A stretch of DNA of 64,000 nucleotides from Plasmopara viticola (lineage: Eukaryota; Oomycota; Peronosporomycetes; Peronosporales; Peronosporaceae), in NCBI GenBank assembly GCA_001695595.3, contig MBPM02000039.1, positions 248,001-312,000 of the forward strand. Reading direction: 5' to 3'. Below, piece by piece: positions 1 to 11,400 of the stretch. Every line of letters starts with the position of its first letter. The first letter of the stretch is position 1. The notes under the pieces were generated by a model. The model did no database searches. It was given only the letters and a program-made list of their open reading frames with translations, and had not been told where the DNA came from. The position numbers and the translations under genes are program-made.

Positions 1-2780
1 CGCCGCACGAGCCAGCGTTTTAACGGACTCACGAGCCCCAATTGCAGCAACAACAGCGTCTGGGGCACAATGGCATTGATCAACATGGTCATGGTGATGC
101 CCATGCCCACGGTCGGGTACCAATCGCGCTGGAAATCAGTGTATTTCCCGCGAAAAACGTTGCTGACGACTGGAATCGTACCCACGCCCAGCGCCGCGTT
201 CACGACTAGGACAATAATCGCCGTGTTTAAAAACTGCGCCGCAAACATCTTGAGCGCCACGGCAGAGGCTTTTGCGGATTCGCTCGTGTGGCGTTCAAAC
301 GAGGCAAAGCCGCGCAAAGTCGCTTTGAGCACGAGATTCACCAGCACCACGACGGCGGACGCCAGCACAATAAAGACGTTCTTGGCAATATAATCCGTCA
401 GGAACCCGCGGCACGGGAGGAACGTCTGCCAGAGGGTTTGCGGTCCGCGAAACACGCCGTACGCAGCAATGCTCGTCTGGACTTGGGCGGTGCAGAGACA
501 GTAGAGGACGTGACTCGCCAAGTACGTTTCGCACGCTTGGCCCGTGGCAGTCCGGACCGCATCGTTGAAACACGCCAATGTATTGCATTGGGTACTCGAT
601 TTCTCCGACACACACGGATCGGTACACCGGTGCAATTCATTAATGGACTTCGACGGGTTGTGCACAGTAATATTGTTGACAATGCCGTTCGCGTACGCCA
701 CGTGGTAGCGGACGTCCCCCGCGTCCCCTCGTGCGCACGTGGCGTTGGGCGTCCACTCCAAGTCCCACGTCACGCCCTTGACCTCGAGAAACTCTGGACT
801 TGCGTAAAAGAGCTCTGGCAACGTCGCTTGACACAGTCCTGCAGACGGGGCCTTGTCTTTAAACGTCTGCTGGGCCGATTGGGCGGCCGAGATGATCACG
901 CCCGAGAGGAGCAAGAGCAAGCCCGTCACGGCCGTCGTCACCGTCCGCCGCAGTCGCCGCGACTGGGGCGTCACTTCGAGGTTTTCCCACAAGATATTCG
1001 ACGGCTCGGGGGCCGCCCGGACGACGAGAGGGTATTGCCCTGAGCGAAAACGCAAGCCTTTTGGCTGAAACGTGCGGTAAAACCAGTGCGTGGACCGTCG
1101 ATAGTCCTGGAGACACCGTCGACGCGATTCCAAATTGTTAAACACGACAAACGCGCACTCACACGCCGTCAAATCCAACGCTTTCGTCGCAGCCTCTTTG
1201 GTCATCTTGACATCGTGCTGATCCGCGTGTTTCAAGGCTTTGAGTTTACTTGTTTTCTTCGCCATGGCAGCTTGCAAGTGGGCCAATTTCGTTGTCGTCA
1301 CCTGTAACAAGACTTCGTCGGCCTTTTGAAACGTCGACTTGGGCCTTTTCGCCTTCTTCTTTCCCGGAGGGGGGACCCACTTTGAGCGTACCACTTCGGC
1401 TTGTTCCTTCTCCGTCTTCAAGATCGTCACTAGCGCTTGCGCTTCCGCAATCTTGCGGGTAAGCACTTCCATGGCCAGAAACGTGCGCAACAATCCACCC
1501 GTGGGGTGCGCAATGCTCACTTCGGCAATCCATGTACCAAGGTACATGTCGTGCGCGTCTTGCGCGGTCCCCTTCAAAGTGGACCCGTACCCGTCCATTG
1601 ATTGTCCCGTCTCGTTTCGAAGTGGTGGACCAGCGGACGTCGGGCGGACGTCGGGCGGGCGCCATAAATGTTCCAGATCGCGCACAACGTGGCAATTCCG
1701 TGCCTTCTTGGCCACCGAATGCTTGACACGGCGTGGGCGTCGTCCCCAGCAACAATTCAACCATAACGGGTACGTCATTTCGTCGCGCGTGGGGTCGTAG
1801 CGATTAAAATGCTCGAGCACTTCGTGCGCCGTCGCATCGGGTGGCAACCCACGCACGTAGATGGCGTACTTGGCCGGCGTCAAGTGTTCGTTCTGGTGCG
1901 CGTCAATGGCCCGGCGGGCCCGGCGACGAAAGAGGAGGTAGACGAGGAGAAACACGAGCGAGTAGAGGGCATCGCTGGCCGTGACGATCCACGCGACGGT
2001 CGAGGGGTCGGACGTGAACGGCGTATCGACGTGCGTGCCCGTGCAATCGATGGTCCCCAAGGGGAGACACTGGGTCGGGTCCGACGCCACGTCGGGGTTC
2101 ACGCCTTGGTTCCCCAACGAAGCGTACGCGAGCTGGAGTGGATCCACCATCTTGGGCGTCACGCCATGGCCGTAATAATTCACGACAATCACTGGCAACG
2201 CCACGAGCCCCATGCTCAAAAAGGCCCAACTAAAGTACTGGAGCATTAAAAAGTACAATTCCAGGCCAATGCCCAAGGACGCAATGTCCGTCATGGTCGC
2301 GTCCACGACGGACTTGGTGCCCGCCGCCAGCCGGTCGAGCTTGGCGCTCGCGGCCGCGCGCTTGGCCATGGCTTTGTAATCTTTGCCACTCAACGACGCC
2401 ACGCGCGTCGACGTGGCGTGCAAGCGTGTCAACTCGGCGCGACCGTCACTTGCCTCATTGTCATGTACCACCCCACAAGTCGCAATCAACTCACTGGTAC
2501 CCTCGAGTGGTACAGTGGCCCCGTCCGCTGCCCCGTCCGCCTCGCGCGCCGTCATGACACGCGAGGCCGCTGGCATACACTCCATCACTTCAAGTCCTTG
2601 ATCATCAATTGCTGCCCGAGGCGTCGCACTCAACGTCTCAAACGCATTCAATCGACCTGGCCCGATTCGAACCGTCATGAATCGTGGTGCCTCAATTTGA
2701 ATCGCAGGCGACGTTGCAACGCGTTCGATCTCGCCCATCTCGGGATCCTCAGGCACGACAAGCGCGGGGAGGCCCTCCAT
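1..2780 (-). CDS. OSCA/TMEM63/CSC1-type multipass membrane protein, 5' part (runs off left edge)
   Basis: An uninterrupted minus-strand frame of 926 codons starts at ATG 2780 and is still open at base 1. An in-frame TAG lies about 27 bases upstream of the ATG, so this is the first Met. The layout fits the calcium-permeable channel/scramblase superfamily (DUF221, PHM7_cyt). Residues 1-160 are a cytosolic leader. TM1 is near 175-197 and TM2 near 270-290. The cytosolic RRM-like domain begins at about 302 with YAIYVRGLPP, continues through a Lys-rich coiled-coil insert (about 450-540), and closes with CAFVVFNN near 545 and an APEPSNILWENL motif just before TM3 (about 615-637). A Cys-rich extracellular loop follows, then TM4-TM6 at about 793-815, 840-863 and 892-917. 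The C-terminal helices lie outside the window. A TATA-like stretch sits about 75 bases upstream. Family assignment is from motifs; ion-channel function is inferred. Confidence 0.8.
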   Translation of the reverse strand, partial: MEGLPALVVPEDPEMGEIERVATSPAIQIEAPRFMTVRIGPGRLNAFETLSATPRAAIDDQGLEVMECMPAASRVMTAREADGAADGATVPLEGTSELIATCGVVHDNEASDGRAELTRLHATSTRVASLSGKDYKAMAKRAAASAKLDRLAAGTKSVVDATMTDIASLGIGLELYFLMLQYFSWAFLSMGLVALPVIVVNYYGHGVTPKMVDPLQLAYASLGNQGVNPDVASDPTQCLPLGTIDCTGTHVDTPFTSDPSTVAWIVTASDALYSLVFLLVYLLFRRRARRAIDAHQNEHLTPAKYAIYVRGLPPDATAHEVLEHFNRYDPTRDEMTYPLWLNCCWGRRPRRVKHSVAKKARNCHVVRDLEHLWRPPDVRPTSAGPPLRNETGQSMDGYGSTLKGTAQDAHDMYLGTWIAEVSIAHPTGGLLRTFLAMEVLTRKIAEAQALVTILKTEKEQAEVVRSKWVPPPGKKKAKRPKSTFQKADEVLLQVTTTKLAHLQAAMAKKTSKLKALKHADQHDVKMTKEAATKALDLTACECAFVVFNNLESRRRCLQDYRRSTHWFYRTFQPKGLRFRSGQYPLVVRAAPEPSNILWENLEVTPQSRRLRRTVTTAVTGLLLLLSGVIISAAQSAQQTFKDKAPSAGLCQATLPELFYASPEFLEVKGVTWDLEWTPNATCARGDAGDVRYHVAYANGIVNNITVHNPSKSINELHRCTDPCVSEKSSTQCNTLACFNDAVRTATGQACETYLASHVLYCLCTAQVQTSIAAYGVFRGPQTLWQTFLPCRGFLTDYIAKNVFIVLASAVVVLVNLVLKATLRGFASFERHTSESAKASAVALKMFAAQFLNTAIIVLVVNAALGVGTIPVVSNVFRGKYTDFQRDWYPTVGMGITMTMLINAIVPQTLLLLQLGLVSPLKRWLVR

Positions 2781-3222
2781 TGCGTCTTGAGAACTCAAGC
2801 GCGCCTAGTCGGTTCTCTGCTGTTGTCCAACGGCGGGCACGGCCACTTCTTTTTTATAGCCTGTGCGTGTCAATTCACCTCGATATAACCGTCCAGAATC
2901 TCAACGCTCTCACCGCTAAATATAACAAGTTACACGGCTTACTCATCTTTGCTGGGACAAGGGGGGTGGTACCATGTGCCGCTTTAGAACAAAAAGGCTG
3001 AGCCCGAACGTTCCAGACGTTCGGTACATCGTGACCGTTTGCTGAAGTTCCAGTGCGCGGGTACCCTTGTTTTGGTAAAAACATGAAGCTATTTATTCCT
3101 CCCGTGCGCCTTCTCGACTGCCTCGATGACTTGACAAGAAACGCAAAGCCCCCGTGTCTCACGTGCGCATTCACTCTATCGCTCGTCCAGCATCGCGTGG
3201 CACCATTGCACAATTCTTACGC
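2781..3222. promoter_or_regulatory. Divergent intergenic region between OSCA-like and cyclase 1 genes
   Basis: About 440 bases separate the start codons of two outward-facing genes, so both promoters should lie here. On the minus strand a TATA-like run is at about 2851-2863. On the plus strand CCATTGCACAATTCTT, starting about 20 bases before the cyclase ATG, is a partial match to the oomycete Inr+FPR core promoter. No coding sequence is recognised. Confidence 0.4.
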
Positions 3223-4956
3223 ATGTTTTGGGCCCTCTTGTGCATCAGTGTCTTGGCCTTGTCGGCCGTGGCCACGGCCTTGCTCGTGTACAAATTGTGT
3301 CGAGATTGCGACGTCCGGGCTTCGACGGTCCAATGGCTCTTTGTCATGTTTTTCCTCCTCCAAAGTGTCGGGGCCACCACGCGATTGATCTACTTTATTT
3401 GGCTCACGATCTACGCCGAGGCAAGTCTCGAGCAACACGATGGGTTCGATGGACCGGCGTTGATTGGGACAGAGCTCTATCGACTTGGTACCAGTGCCGT
3501 CTTGAATCTAGGGACCCGTCAAAATGGATGGATCACGGCCACGATCATTGTCGGGGACACGGCGCTCTTTGGCATCACCATCTGGTTGTTCCTCTTGGTC
3601 TATGAAATCTCCAAGCTCGTGGCGCTCTCGATGGACCGGGGGGACCACTACGAACGGGCCAAGATCCAACTCTATGCATGGAGTGGCTATGCCACGATCC
3701 TCCTCTTTCTCGTCGTCGAAATTACTTTGGCAATCTTATCTTCGGGGTACTCGACGACCGCGTACGTCCTCCTCCTCAGTGTCTACGTGTTTCAAACGAT
3801 AGGCCTGGGGTACATGATGGTCACGGTCCTGGTTCTCAAAGTCACCGGTCGGGATTACGAAAGCGTCCACGGACGCTTTGTGACGTCGCCGCTCTACCGT
3901 CGACTCAAGTGGATCATGTGGGTCTACGCCGTGCTCGTGTTTCAATTCTACTTGACGTCGATTGTCATGTACGCCACGCCCGACCACGTCACGCGCCTCT
4001 CGCGCTACGCCAGTGTGAGTTTTGTCGTCTACTACATGCGTGGCTTGGTCCTCTCGGTCGTCACGGGGTGTAGCCAAGTCTGTGTCGTGCGGTACCTCCA
4101 CGGGTGTGTCCCCGAGGACGTCTACGCGACGATTCTACACGACCGCACGGCCTCGACGGTGGCCATGGGGACCGAGTTGCCCTATACGCATCCCGTCTTT
4201 GTCTACACGGACATTGAAGCGTCCAGTGCGCTCTGGGCGTGGGAAGACGGGCACGTGATGCAAGAAGCGACGCGTATCCACGACGATATCCTGCGGGGGT
4301 TACTCGCCCCGTCGCACGGGTACGAAATCACGACCGCCGGGGATTCGTTTCAATTGGCGTTTCATTCGATTTCAGAGGCTATCGAGTATTGCCTGAGTGC
4401 CCAGCTGGCGTTGGTGCGGGCCAAGTGGCCCAAGCAGCTGCATGGGTTAGTCCCGGCCACGACGAAAGTACGGGTTGGGACCAAGGTGCTCTTCCGTGGC
4501 TTGCGTGTGCGGATGGGCATCCACGACGCCGTGAGCTCGGAAGGATCGTTGGTGCGCGACGTGCACGTAGTGACGAAGAAATTAATTTATACAGGGGCGT
4601 CCGAGGTCATTGCCAAGGAAGTGGGCGACTTGGGGGCCGGGGGCCAGATCCTCGTCACGCAACGCATTGCCGAGTGGCTCGGAGCGCATGCCAATCACCT
4701 TGCCATTCCGTGTATTGTCCAACCCGTTTGCAAGTACACGATCGCGCGGTTGCCGACGACGCTCGACGTGTTTCAAGTCGCCCCCAAGGCACTGGCCGCG
4801 CGGCTCGGGAGCTTTTATTTGCCACGGCGCCAGGGCGAGAGGGACAAGGAAGAGACGTTGTTGGAAGAGGAGAAGCAAGGGGACGAAGCGTACGTGCTCG
4901 TGCAAACGCCTCGTGGAGACCGAGGTGGCTTGGACGAGTGTTGTGAAGAGGTCTAG
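3223..4956 (+). CDS. 7TM receptor-like protein with C-terminal class III cyclase domain (copy 1)
   Basis: 577 residues. ATG 3223 is the first Met of the frame; the open frame extends to a GTG at 3154, but only the ATG start aligns with the paralogues. Seven hydrophobic helices lie at about 1-20, 35-57, 102-125, 148-170, 175-200, 229-250 and 261-283, with a conserved MDRG loop after TM3 and a GRDYESVHGRF loop before TM6. The cyclase homology domain spans about 322-486: metal-binding Asp330 in YTDIE, Asp374 in TAGDSF, GLRVRMGIHDA, then YTGASEV and GGQILVT. The purine-selecting Lys position is Thr370. The transition-state Asn and Arg positions are Val462 and Glu466. Predicted role is a plasma- or endomembrane sensor linked to a cyclase fold; whether it makes cAMP is doubtful from the residues seen. 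The 7TM-plus-effector layout matches the oomycete 'GPCR-bigram' concept. The C-terminal tail is acidic and Lys/Glu rich. Confidence 0.85.
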   Translation: MFWALLCISVLALSAVATALLVYKLCRDCDVRASTVQWLFVMFFLLQSVGATTRLIYFIWLTIYAEASLEQHDGFDGPALIGTELYRLGTSAVLNLGTRQNGWITATIIVGDTALFGITIWLFLLVYEISKLVALSMDRGDHYERAKIQLYAWSGYATILLFLVVEITLAILSSGYSTTAYVLLLSVYVFQTIGLGYMMVTVLVLKVTGRDYESVHGRFVTSPLYRRLKWIMWVYAVLVFQFYLTSIVMYATPDHVTRLSRYASVSFVVYYMRGLVLSVVTGCSQVCVVRYLHGCVPEDVYATILHDRTASTVAMGTELPYTHPVFVYTDIEASSALWAWEDGHVMQEATRIHDDILRGLLAPSHGYEITTAGDSFQLAFHSISEAIEYCLSAQLALVRAKWPKQLHGLVPATTKVRVGTKVLFRGLRVRMGIHDAVSSEGSLVRDVHVVTKKLIYTGASEVIAKEVGDLGAGGQILVTQRIAEWLGAHANHLAIPCIVQPVCKYTIARLPTTLDVFQVAPKALAARLGSFYLPRRQGERDKEETLLEEEKQGDEAYVLVQTPRGDRGGLDECCEEV

Positions 4957-5039
4957 TGTTGAAATATAAGTTATTGAAAGACTCTGTGGTTGGTCTAGAA
5001 TTACGCATAGACTATTATGTTAAAAGCCCGTGAGGTCGC

Positions 5040-5465
5040 AATGGAGCACTTTTGCGGGCAGAGCAACAAGAAGGGGCTCGAATTGTCTCGAATGTGGTGA
5101 ATGAGCACGCGAACGATCCATCAATTGAGGTTTCTCAATTGATTTTGCGTTCCCACCTTGAATGAGCTGGGGCGTCGGTTGACGCACTTTTCGCAACTCA
5201 AGTATGAGTACCATGACTTGTCTTGCAATCGATCAGAGAAAGGAATTGATAAACTCTGCTGGCTTGGACGACGACCAATCTCAGATGAGATTGCGGTCAC
5301 AGTCTATATGGACGGGATTGCGCGCCGAAGTGGCCTGGACGGCGGTGTTTTGTGTGCGTTCGGCCTCATTCGAAAAGGCTGTGAAGACAGTGGCAAAGAA
5401 GGCTCGCAGATCCAAAAAGCTTTCATGGCTCTTTCATTTGCGGCTGAGTAAGCGCGTCAAGGTAT
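5040..5465 (+). mobile_element. Decayed retrotransposon gag-like fragment
   Basis: Two overlapping frames here read like an LTR-retrotransposon Gag. The stretch GLRAEVAWTAVFCVRSASFE followed by KAVKTV resembles the oomycete Gag motif in which a short 'GLR-VARTEVFRV-P-FEEAV' block recurs. There is no intact start and the frame is broken, so it is a relic. Similarity is judged by eye against the general family pattern only. Confidence 0.35.
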
Positions 5466-8400
5466 AGTAAATTAAATCTTAAAACAAATCTGTCGCCTGG
5501 GAATTGATGAGAGACAGCGTCACTCTCTATGCGCTAAGTCCTGTCGAATCTTAGAAGGGATTGGAATGCTGAAAGGGATTGCTTCTCCCCATCAAAATTG
5601 CTTTTGCAAGCCTGGCTACAGCACAGCTTGAGGCAGCGGGGAAGTGCTTAAGGGTTCAGTTTTTGTCCTCGTACACTTCGGGCCGTTTTGCTGTCTTATA
5701 AGATCATTTATATACCAAACTCTGCAAGCACTGCAATGTGACATCGTCACTGTTTGCTTAGCAAAAGCAATTGAAGTCACTTTGCCTAAAATCTATGTGT
5801 AAAGTTTTTTTCAATTGCATTGCATCATAAGCCATCTGGTCAAGCACCTGGATGCGAGATATGACATCATCCTAAGTATGGCGTGGCTGTAGCCTTACGC
5901 AGCCTAGATTGAATAAAATTCAATTGCATCCGCTTTGCTCCGATCGTAGCGTTGGTGAGTCATTACCCTACCATTGCTAGAAAGGTGAAGCGCTATTAAC
6001 GCGGACACTGGATTGAGCCAGTCAATGTGTTGGGCACTGAAATGTCAGAGATGGACTCTGCTGATGTCAAGAACAAGAGTCTGGAACGTGAAGTGACTCA
6101 AACTTACTGAGAATTCTCGTCAGAAGTAGCCTCAAGTTGCAGCCCTTGCTGGCATATTCGCCTTCAAGAAAGGCAGTATAGACGAGGTCCGATTGCTGCT
6201 CGTTAAGCAGCACGTAAAACATAGAGATATCCACATAGGAAGCAGCAATCGCCACATCCTGGATACGAGATGATTGACGTTGCGCAAATGCGAAATGGGC
6301 GAGAAATAACTTTTGCGCGTGGACTGGCACCCCAACACTGGATCGTGCTTGTAAAAGTTGACAGCTGCTGCATGCCACTAATTGCGTGACATTAGGCAAG
6401 GCCCTTCACGTGCATATCAAGTGGCACTTTAACCACTAAGGCATACAGTGCAAGGAAAAGCTGCTTGTAGACCAAAGCACGAAGGAGCGCCCCTGACGAT
6501 GCACGTGGAGTCTACGGAACAACGATCACATTTGCTGTATACATTTGAATAGAGGTGGATGTACCTGGGTCTAAGCTAATCCGATGCACGTGGGGTGGCG
6601 TTCTGCTTAGCACTGATGGGCGGTACGTTTCATTGAATGTCAGCGTAGACGTCAATGCGCAATGTACAATTATGTCGACACTGATAGTCTCATCAAGAGC
6701 GTCAATCTCGTCGGGATAGAGACGGCAAATTGTGGCGCGAGCAGATTGTATGGGGAAAGATGAAAGTAGACATTTGGGTAAACAACGATAGAGCTCGGTC
6801 ATATGACTTTTTACAGGGGTATACCAGTATCGTCAAAGCTAAGATCAGCCTGAAAGTTTTTCGTTCGTAGTTGCTCTACTCAAGCTTCATTTTAGAGCTT
6901 AAATAGGCTTGTAAGCCAACAGCATGTTCGAGTCAGTGGGCATTCAACCCGAAGAAATGATCTACTTCTCACCAATGCTGACTTAAGCAGTCTTAATAAA
7001 TATAAGAAAGCCACTTAGTCCACAAAATGGATCGATGGTCATAAAAAATATAGTCTTTCTTCAGCAGATAAATTCTAGGATGTGACCTCACGAGATCCGT
7101 CTCCGTATCCGTAAAAAAAAGTTGACTTTGTTTCTTGAACAAAACACTGCGCGACATGGCAGTGGCCTTAACCAAACAAAGTGTGTGAGCCCTTCCACTC
7201 CACGCCGACATACGGTGTCGGAGAGCCAAATTGCAAGTGGCGCAATTTACACGCTTACAAAAATCTAAATGCGGTCACCAAAATGGTTCACGAACTTATT
7301 CTTAAAAAGAATAAGCTATATAACATCATGACCGCATGCACAATGTATTCTGTGTCGTCAAGTGATCTTAATTTTAAATGCAAGAGAGTGCCTTAGTTTC
7401 GACCGCAGCCAGCTATGAGCGGTATACTTCGGAAATGGTCTCATGCTCAATGTGCTCTTAGAACGCGCTTGCGACGTCAAATCATCTAGTGCCACAGTTG
7501 CCCCTAAGGTCAAGGGCCAGAGATACTTGTGAATGTTTTTGTTGACAGTCAGAACACAGGGAGCAGGCGCGGGATGCTCAATTGTTCACTTGCGAGTAGC
7601 CCTGAAGTAAATGCGCTCAGATTGGCTCTACGTTCAGTGAAATGATCGCGTTTTTGGCGCAGAAGGAGGTTTTCATCAGTGGGTCTATTAAAAGTTGCCG
7701 AAGTTCATTCAATTTATATTAGGGAGAAGGATTTGACAAAGTGGCTTGGCTTGACCTTTAGCTACGCAAGTACATCGCACATAACGCGAAAGTGGCTTGA
7801 CCACTATCCATTATTTCAAATAGGACACGGAATGGGTTTTGGAGACTTGACAACAAGAAGCATTCGACAAAGCCAAGGAGACTGTTGTCAACGCCTATCC
7901 TCACCTTACCAGATCCAGAAAGACCCTTTAGTGTCGCCTGTGACGCGTTAGACTTGGTCAACAGGAGCGCGCAGATTAAAATTGATGTCGAGGAAATTTA
8001 TCCGATATAGCCTTTTAAGATGGCTGTATCAAGGCCTTGAAAACAGCTACCTTGGTAATGAAGATAGAGTGCTTGCGATGCAGTATGCTCACGTCAAATC
8101 AAGTTTTCACCTGCTAGATGTTACGCCATTCCTATCGACGCAGGTCATGCGTCACTATGCACTGCTACACAGGCTTTTCACCTTTCGCAAAATAATGACC
8201 AGGTGGCTCTCTAATTTTGCGGAGAATAACTTCAAAATGAAGTATAATCCAGGAAAGCGCAACGAGCCGATGCGTGTCGTGTGACTTGCGAACACTGTGA
8301 TCTTGGTTCGTGTCTTATAGATTCAACTATTTTAGACCCTAAAGGTACACTAGTGCGGACAAAAAGTATTTAAATGGCCTTAGGGCTAAGGGACTGTGTT

Positions 8401-11400
8401 TTGGTGTGATCTGTGATGTTGTTGTCCGGGCTGTTGAAAAGCGGCACAAGTCACAAAGGTGATGTCTGACCGACAAAAAGGTGTAAAAGCTCGCAAAGTC
8501 CAATATCATGATGAAGGGTAAAGCAATGGGGTAACAAAAAATCAGTGTGTCTGCATTGATACCTTGTGTGACACAATTCACACGATGTTTGCACATTACG
8601 ACCGTAGTATCTAGTATTCGAGTGTTGAAAGAAAATCAAGTTTTGGAATATTAAGAGAAAGCGAATTACTGCAGTAACGCCGTCAATAGCTTGCTAGTCT
8701 ATGTTGGTGACGCTATTCTTTGTAGCAAAACTTCACTTGATTGAGAGAAAAAACAGACCGCTGGAACAGCTGCTTGCATGTGATGAACGAGCTGTACTTG
8801 TGGTCTGGTGGCCTGGTGGTATACTTATTGCTTCCTGTGTGCAAAATTCCAGGCACAAATTTCGATAAAGCCTCGTCGATGCTTAGCATCATTGTTATTT
8901 CAAGTTTTTGCTGCAGTACCACGTGATATTCGGACTCTTTTGAGGTCCAAAGCTTAATAGGAATTTATTGCTGGTTGGCAATTTTAGGAAGTTTATCCCA
9001 TGGGTTCCTCCGAAGTTTTCACATCGTTCAGCTCATGTAAGATTTATATTAGGTCTTATTCGTGAAACGAAGGACAACTCAAGAAGTCAGGCGTTACCGA
9101 TGTGCTACTTGTATTGGCTCTACGTATGGAACGAAGGTCAGAGATTCAAATCCGCGCTCTCTTTAAGCAATCAGCTACGACTTCGCAAAGTTTTTTTCCG
9201 TTTATAGCTGCTCTGTAGGAAATTAATCGACTTTGTAGGATTATCCGACCACCAAAGCTACCTTCCAAGGTCTTGAGCGTCTACAAAGGTGTTTTTGCAG
9301 CTAAAAAGGTAAAAAAAAATCGATGCTGCTTCGTAAGCAGCTCTGGTATCGAGTGGATACCAAACGTAAAAGCTTTATCTTGATCTACGCCAATTTTCAA
9401 TAATATAGCAATTTCGGTCTAGCCAATTATTTGCACAAATACAAAGCTTTTACGCTCTTGGATAGTGCTAGTGGAAAACTTAGAATTCTCTTTGTTAGCA
9501 GTTAGGAGGGCCAAATGTGGTCAGCTTTTTATCGTAGGTTTACGAAGCCAGGTAGCGTCGTTATGGTGTGATATCGGTTGAGCGTTACTCCAACATCGAG
9601 AGGAGAGTCAAAAGCGAGTCAAATTGCAAACCCGAATTTGATATACATTGTATCTCACTAATCAACTTCGCGTTTAATAGAGTTAAAGGTTTTTTGCTCG
9701 ATGTGAAATTTGATTTTCATCTATAACGTTATTTTGCTTGATATAAACAATGCTTTTTATCCATATAACTTAGCTGATATGCTAGTGTGTTGCTCTACTC
9801 TACCTGAACGAGAACAATTGAAGCTAAACTTGTCCCTAAAATGGCAATATGAAGGTCACTCTTCTCGATAAAAACATCCGGAGAAAAAAAAATGACGTGG
9901 CGAGATGAATGTGCACTTCATCGCAGTTTAGAGTTTGAGTTGGGTGGATTAAAAAAAATACTGACAAAAAATGCGTCAGGTTCACAGATTTAGCGTCTTT
10001 ACGGATCTTCTGTATATTTCTAACCGCCGACACAACATTCAAAGTTGGGTGATAAGCTTATCGACTATGAGTCGGTAAACGGTCTGTCGCTGAGAAGTGC
10101 ATTTGGCAGATCGATCCCGAGTCGTTTTCCTGGAGCACGAACATCTGTAGTGCGATGTGCTTTCGGGCTGCGATCGACGGTCATCTAGGCCGAGAAAGAA
10201 GGACTTTAACAGTCTTCATAGTACCTAGATGCGCAAGTGGGTTACAAACCTATGTAAGGACCTTTAATCCCCTTCCGAAGAGCCATTTTTTTTGCGGCGT
10301 AAACGCTGATTTCTTACAAAGTATGCCATTACTGGCGGGCTTTTCAAAAAATTCCATAAGCTTTGAATTTGGCTTTAGCTTGCCAATATCTGCAGGCAAC
10401 ATGAGCAAAGTGTTGCTTTTTAAAGACAGCACACTTGGTATCTGCACAACCGATATGATTGAGAAACGTATGCTGATGTAGCAGCATTTGAATACATTTA
10501 TCTGACGGGTACACTGCTGTTGAAAGGGGGAGCGCGAGGAGCTACATTCATGGGGTGAGGCCATCCATGCTTAATTTTGCGCTTAATGAAGCTGTTTACA
10601 CGCTACAAATCCCTCGTATACTAAAGGGCTCAGATAACGTCGGTTCTAGTATCATCAGTGCTTTGACGATTAGCAGGATAAAGGTTTGGAAAATCTAGCT
10701 CGTAATTGAGCCCAAATTTTGTTTAAGCAAATTACCAAACCTTTTTTGGTGCAAGTCATTCACATACAATTGTCAAATAAAGAGGTGTGATGCATCCTGC
10801 TGGGTGAGAGAAAAGAATCTATGCCAAATACGAAACAAAGAATACATTACTAATTTTAGGTCGAAATTTACGAACGGCATGATGCAGCACCTCGCACAAT
10901 TTGATATGGTATGAGCAAGCGTATACATTCGACGTCTTAATAGAATGATATTAACCGTATGTGACCCGTCTTAAAAGAGCTCATGAAGTTTGAGACTTCG
11001 AGTTTATATAAAACTTGAGGTGTTCCCTTACTTCTTTTTCGAAAGGCTGCCTTTACGCTTAATTTTGCCTGGGCGACGAGTACAGATGGTCGCATGACGG
11101 CTTATAATATCGCTTGTCTACCAATAATTGCTGTATAGACCATGAAGCTAAGGTGCTGAGTATTATAAACTCCATGCGCTGTGACCGACCGAGCGAGCCA
11201 GGATTTCACAACAAACCAAAAAGCCATTCCGACGCAGATCATAATCTACCTTGAAACGTTCAGCAGTCGACCTAGCTATGAAGATAATATTTTATCTCCC
11301 AAGAGTCTCAAGGATTTAGGGTCGACCAAAGAAATTGCAGCTTGACCATCACGGTGAAAATCAAAAAAAGCTCAAGCACGTACACTTGGTCGCACCAGGA

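Noticed and set aside
288..1043. Plus-strand open frame of 251 codons at the left end
   Set aside because: Antisense to the OSCA-like gene, whose own frame is continuous with clear TM helices and family motifs.
4239..4946. Second plus-strand frame of 235 codons inside cyclase copy 1
   Set aside because: Arg/Gly-rich out-of-frame reading of GC-rich coding sequence.
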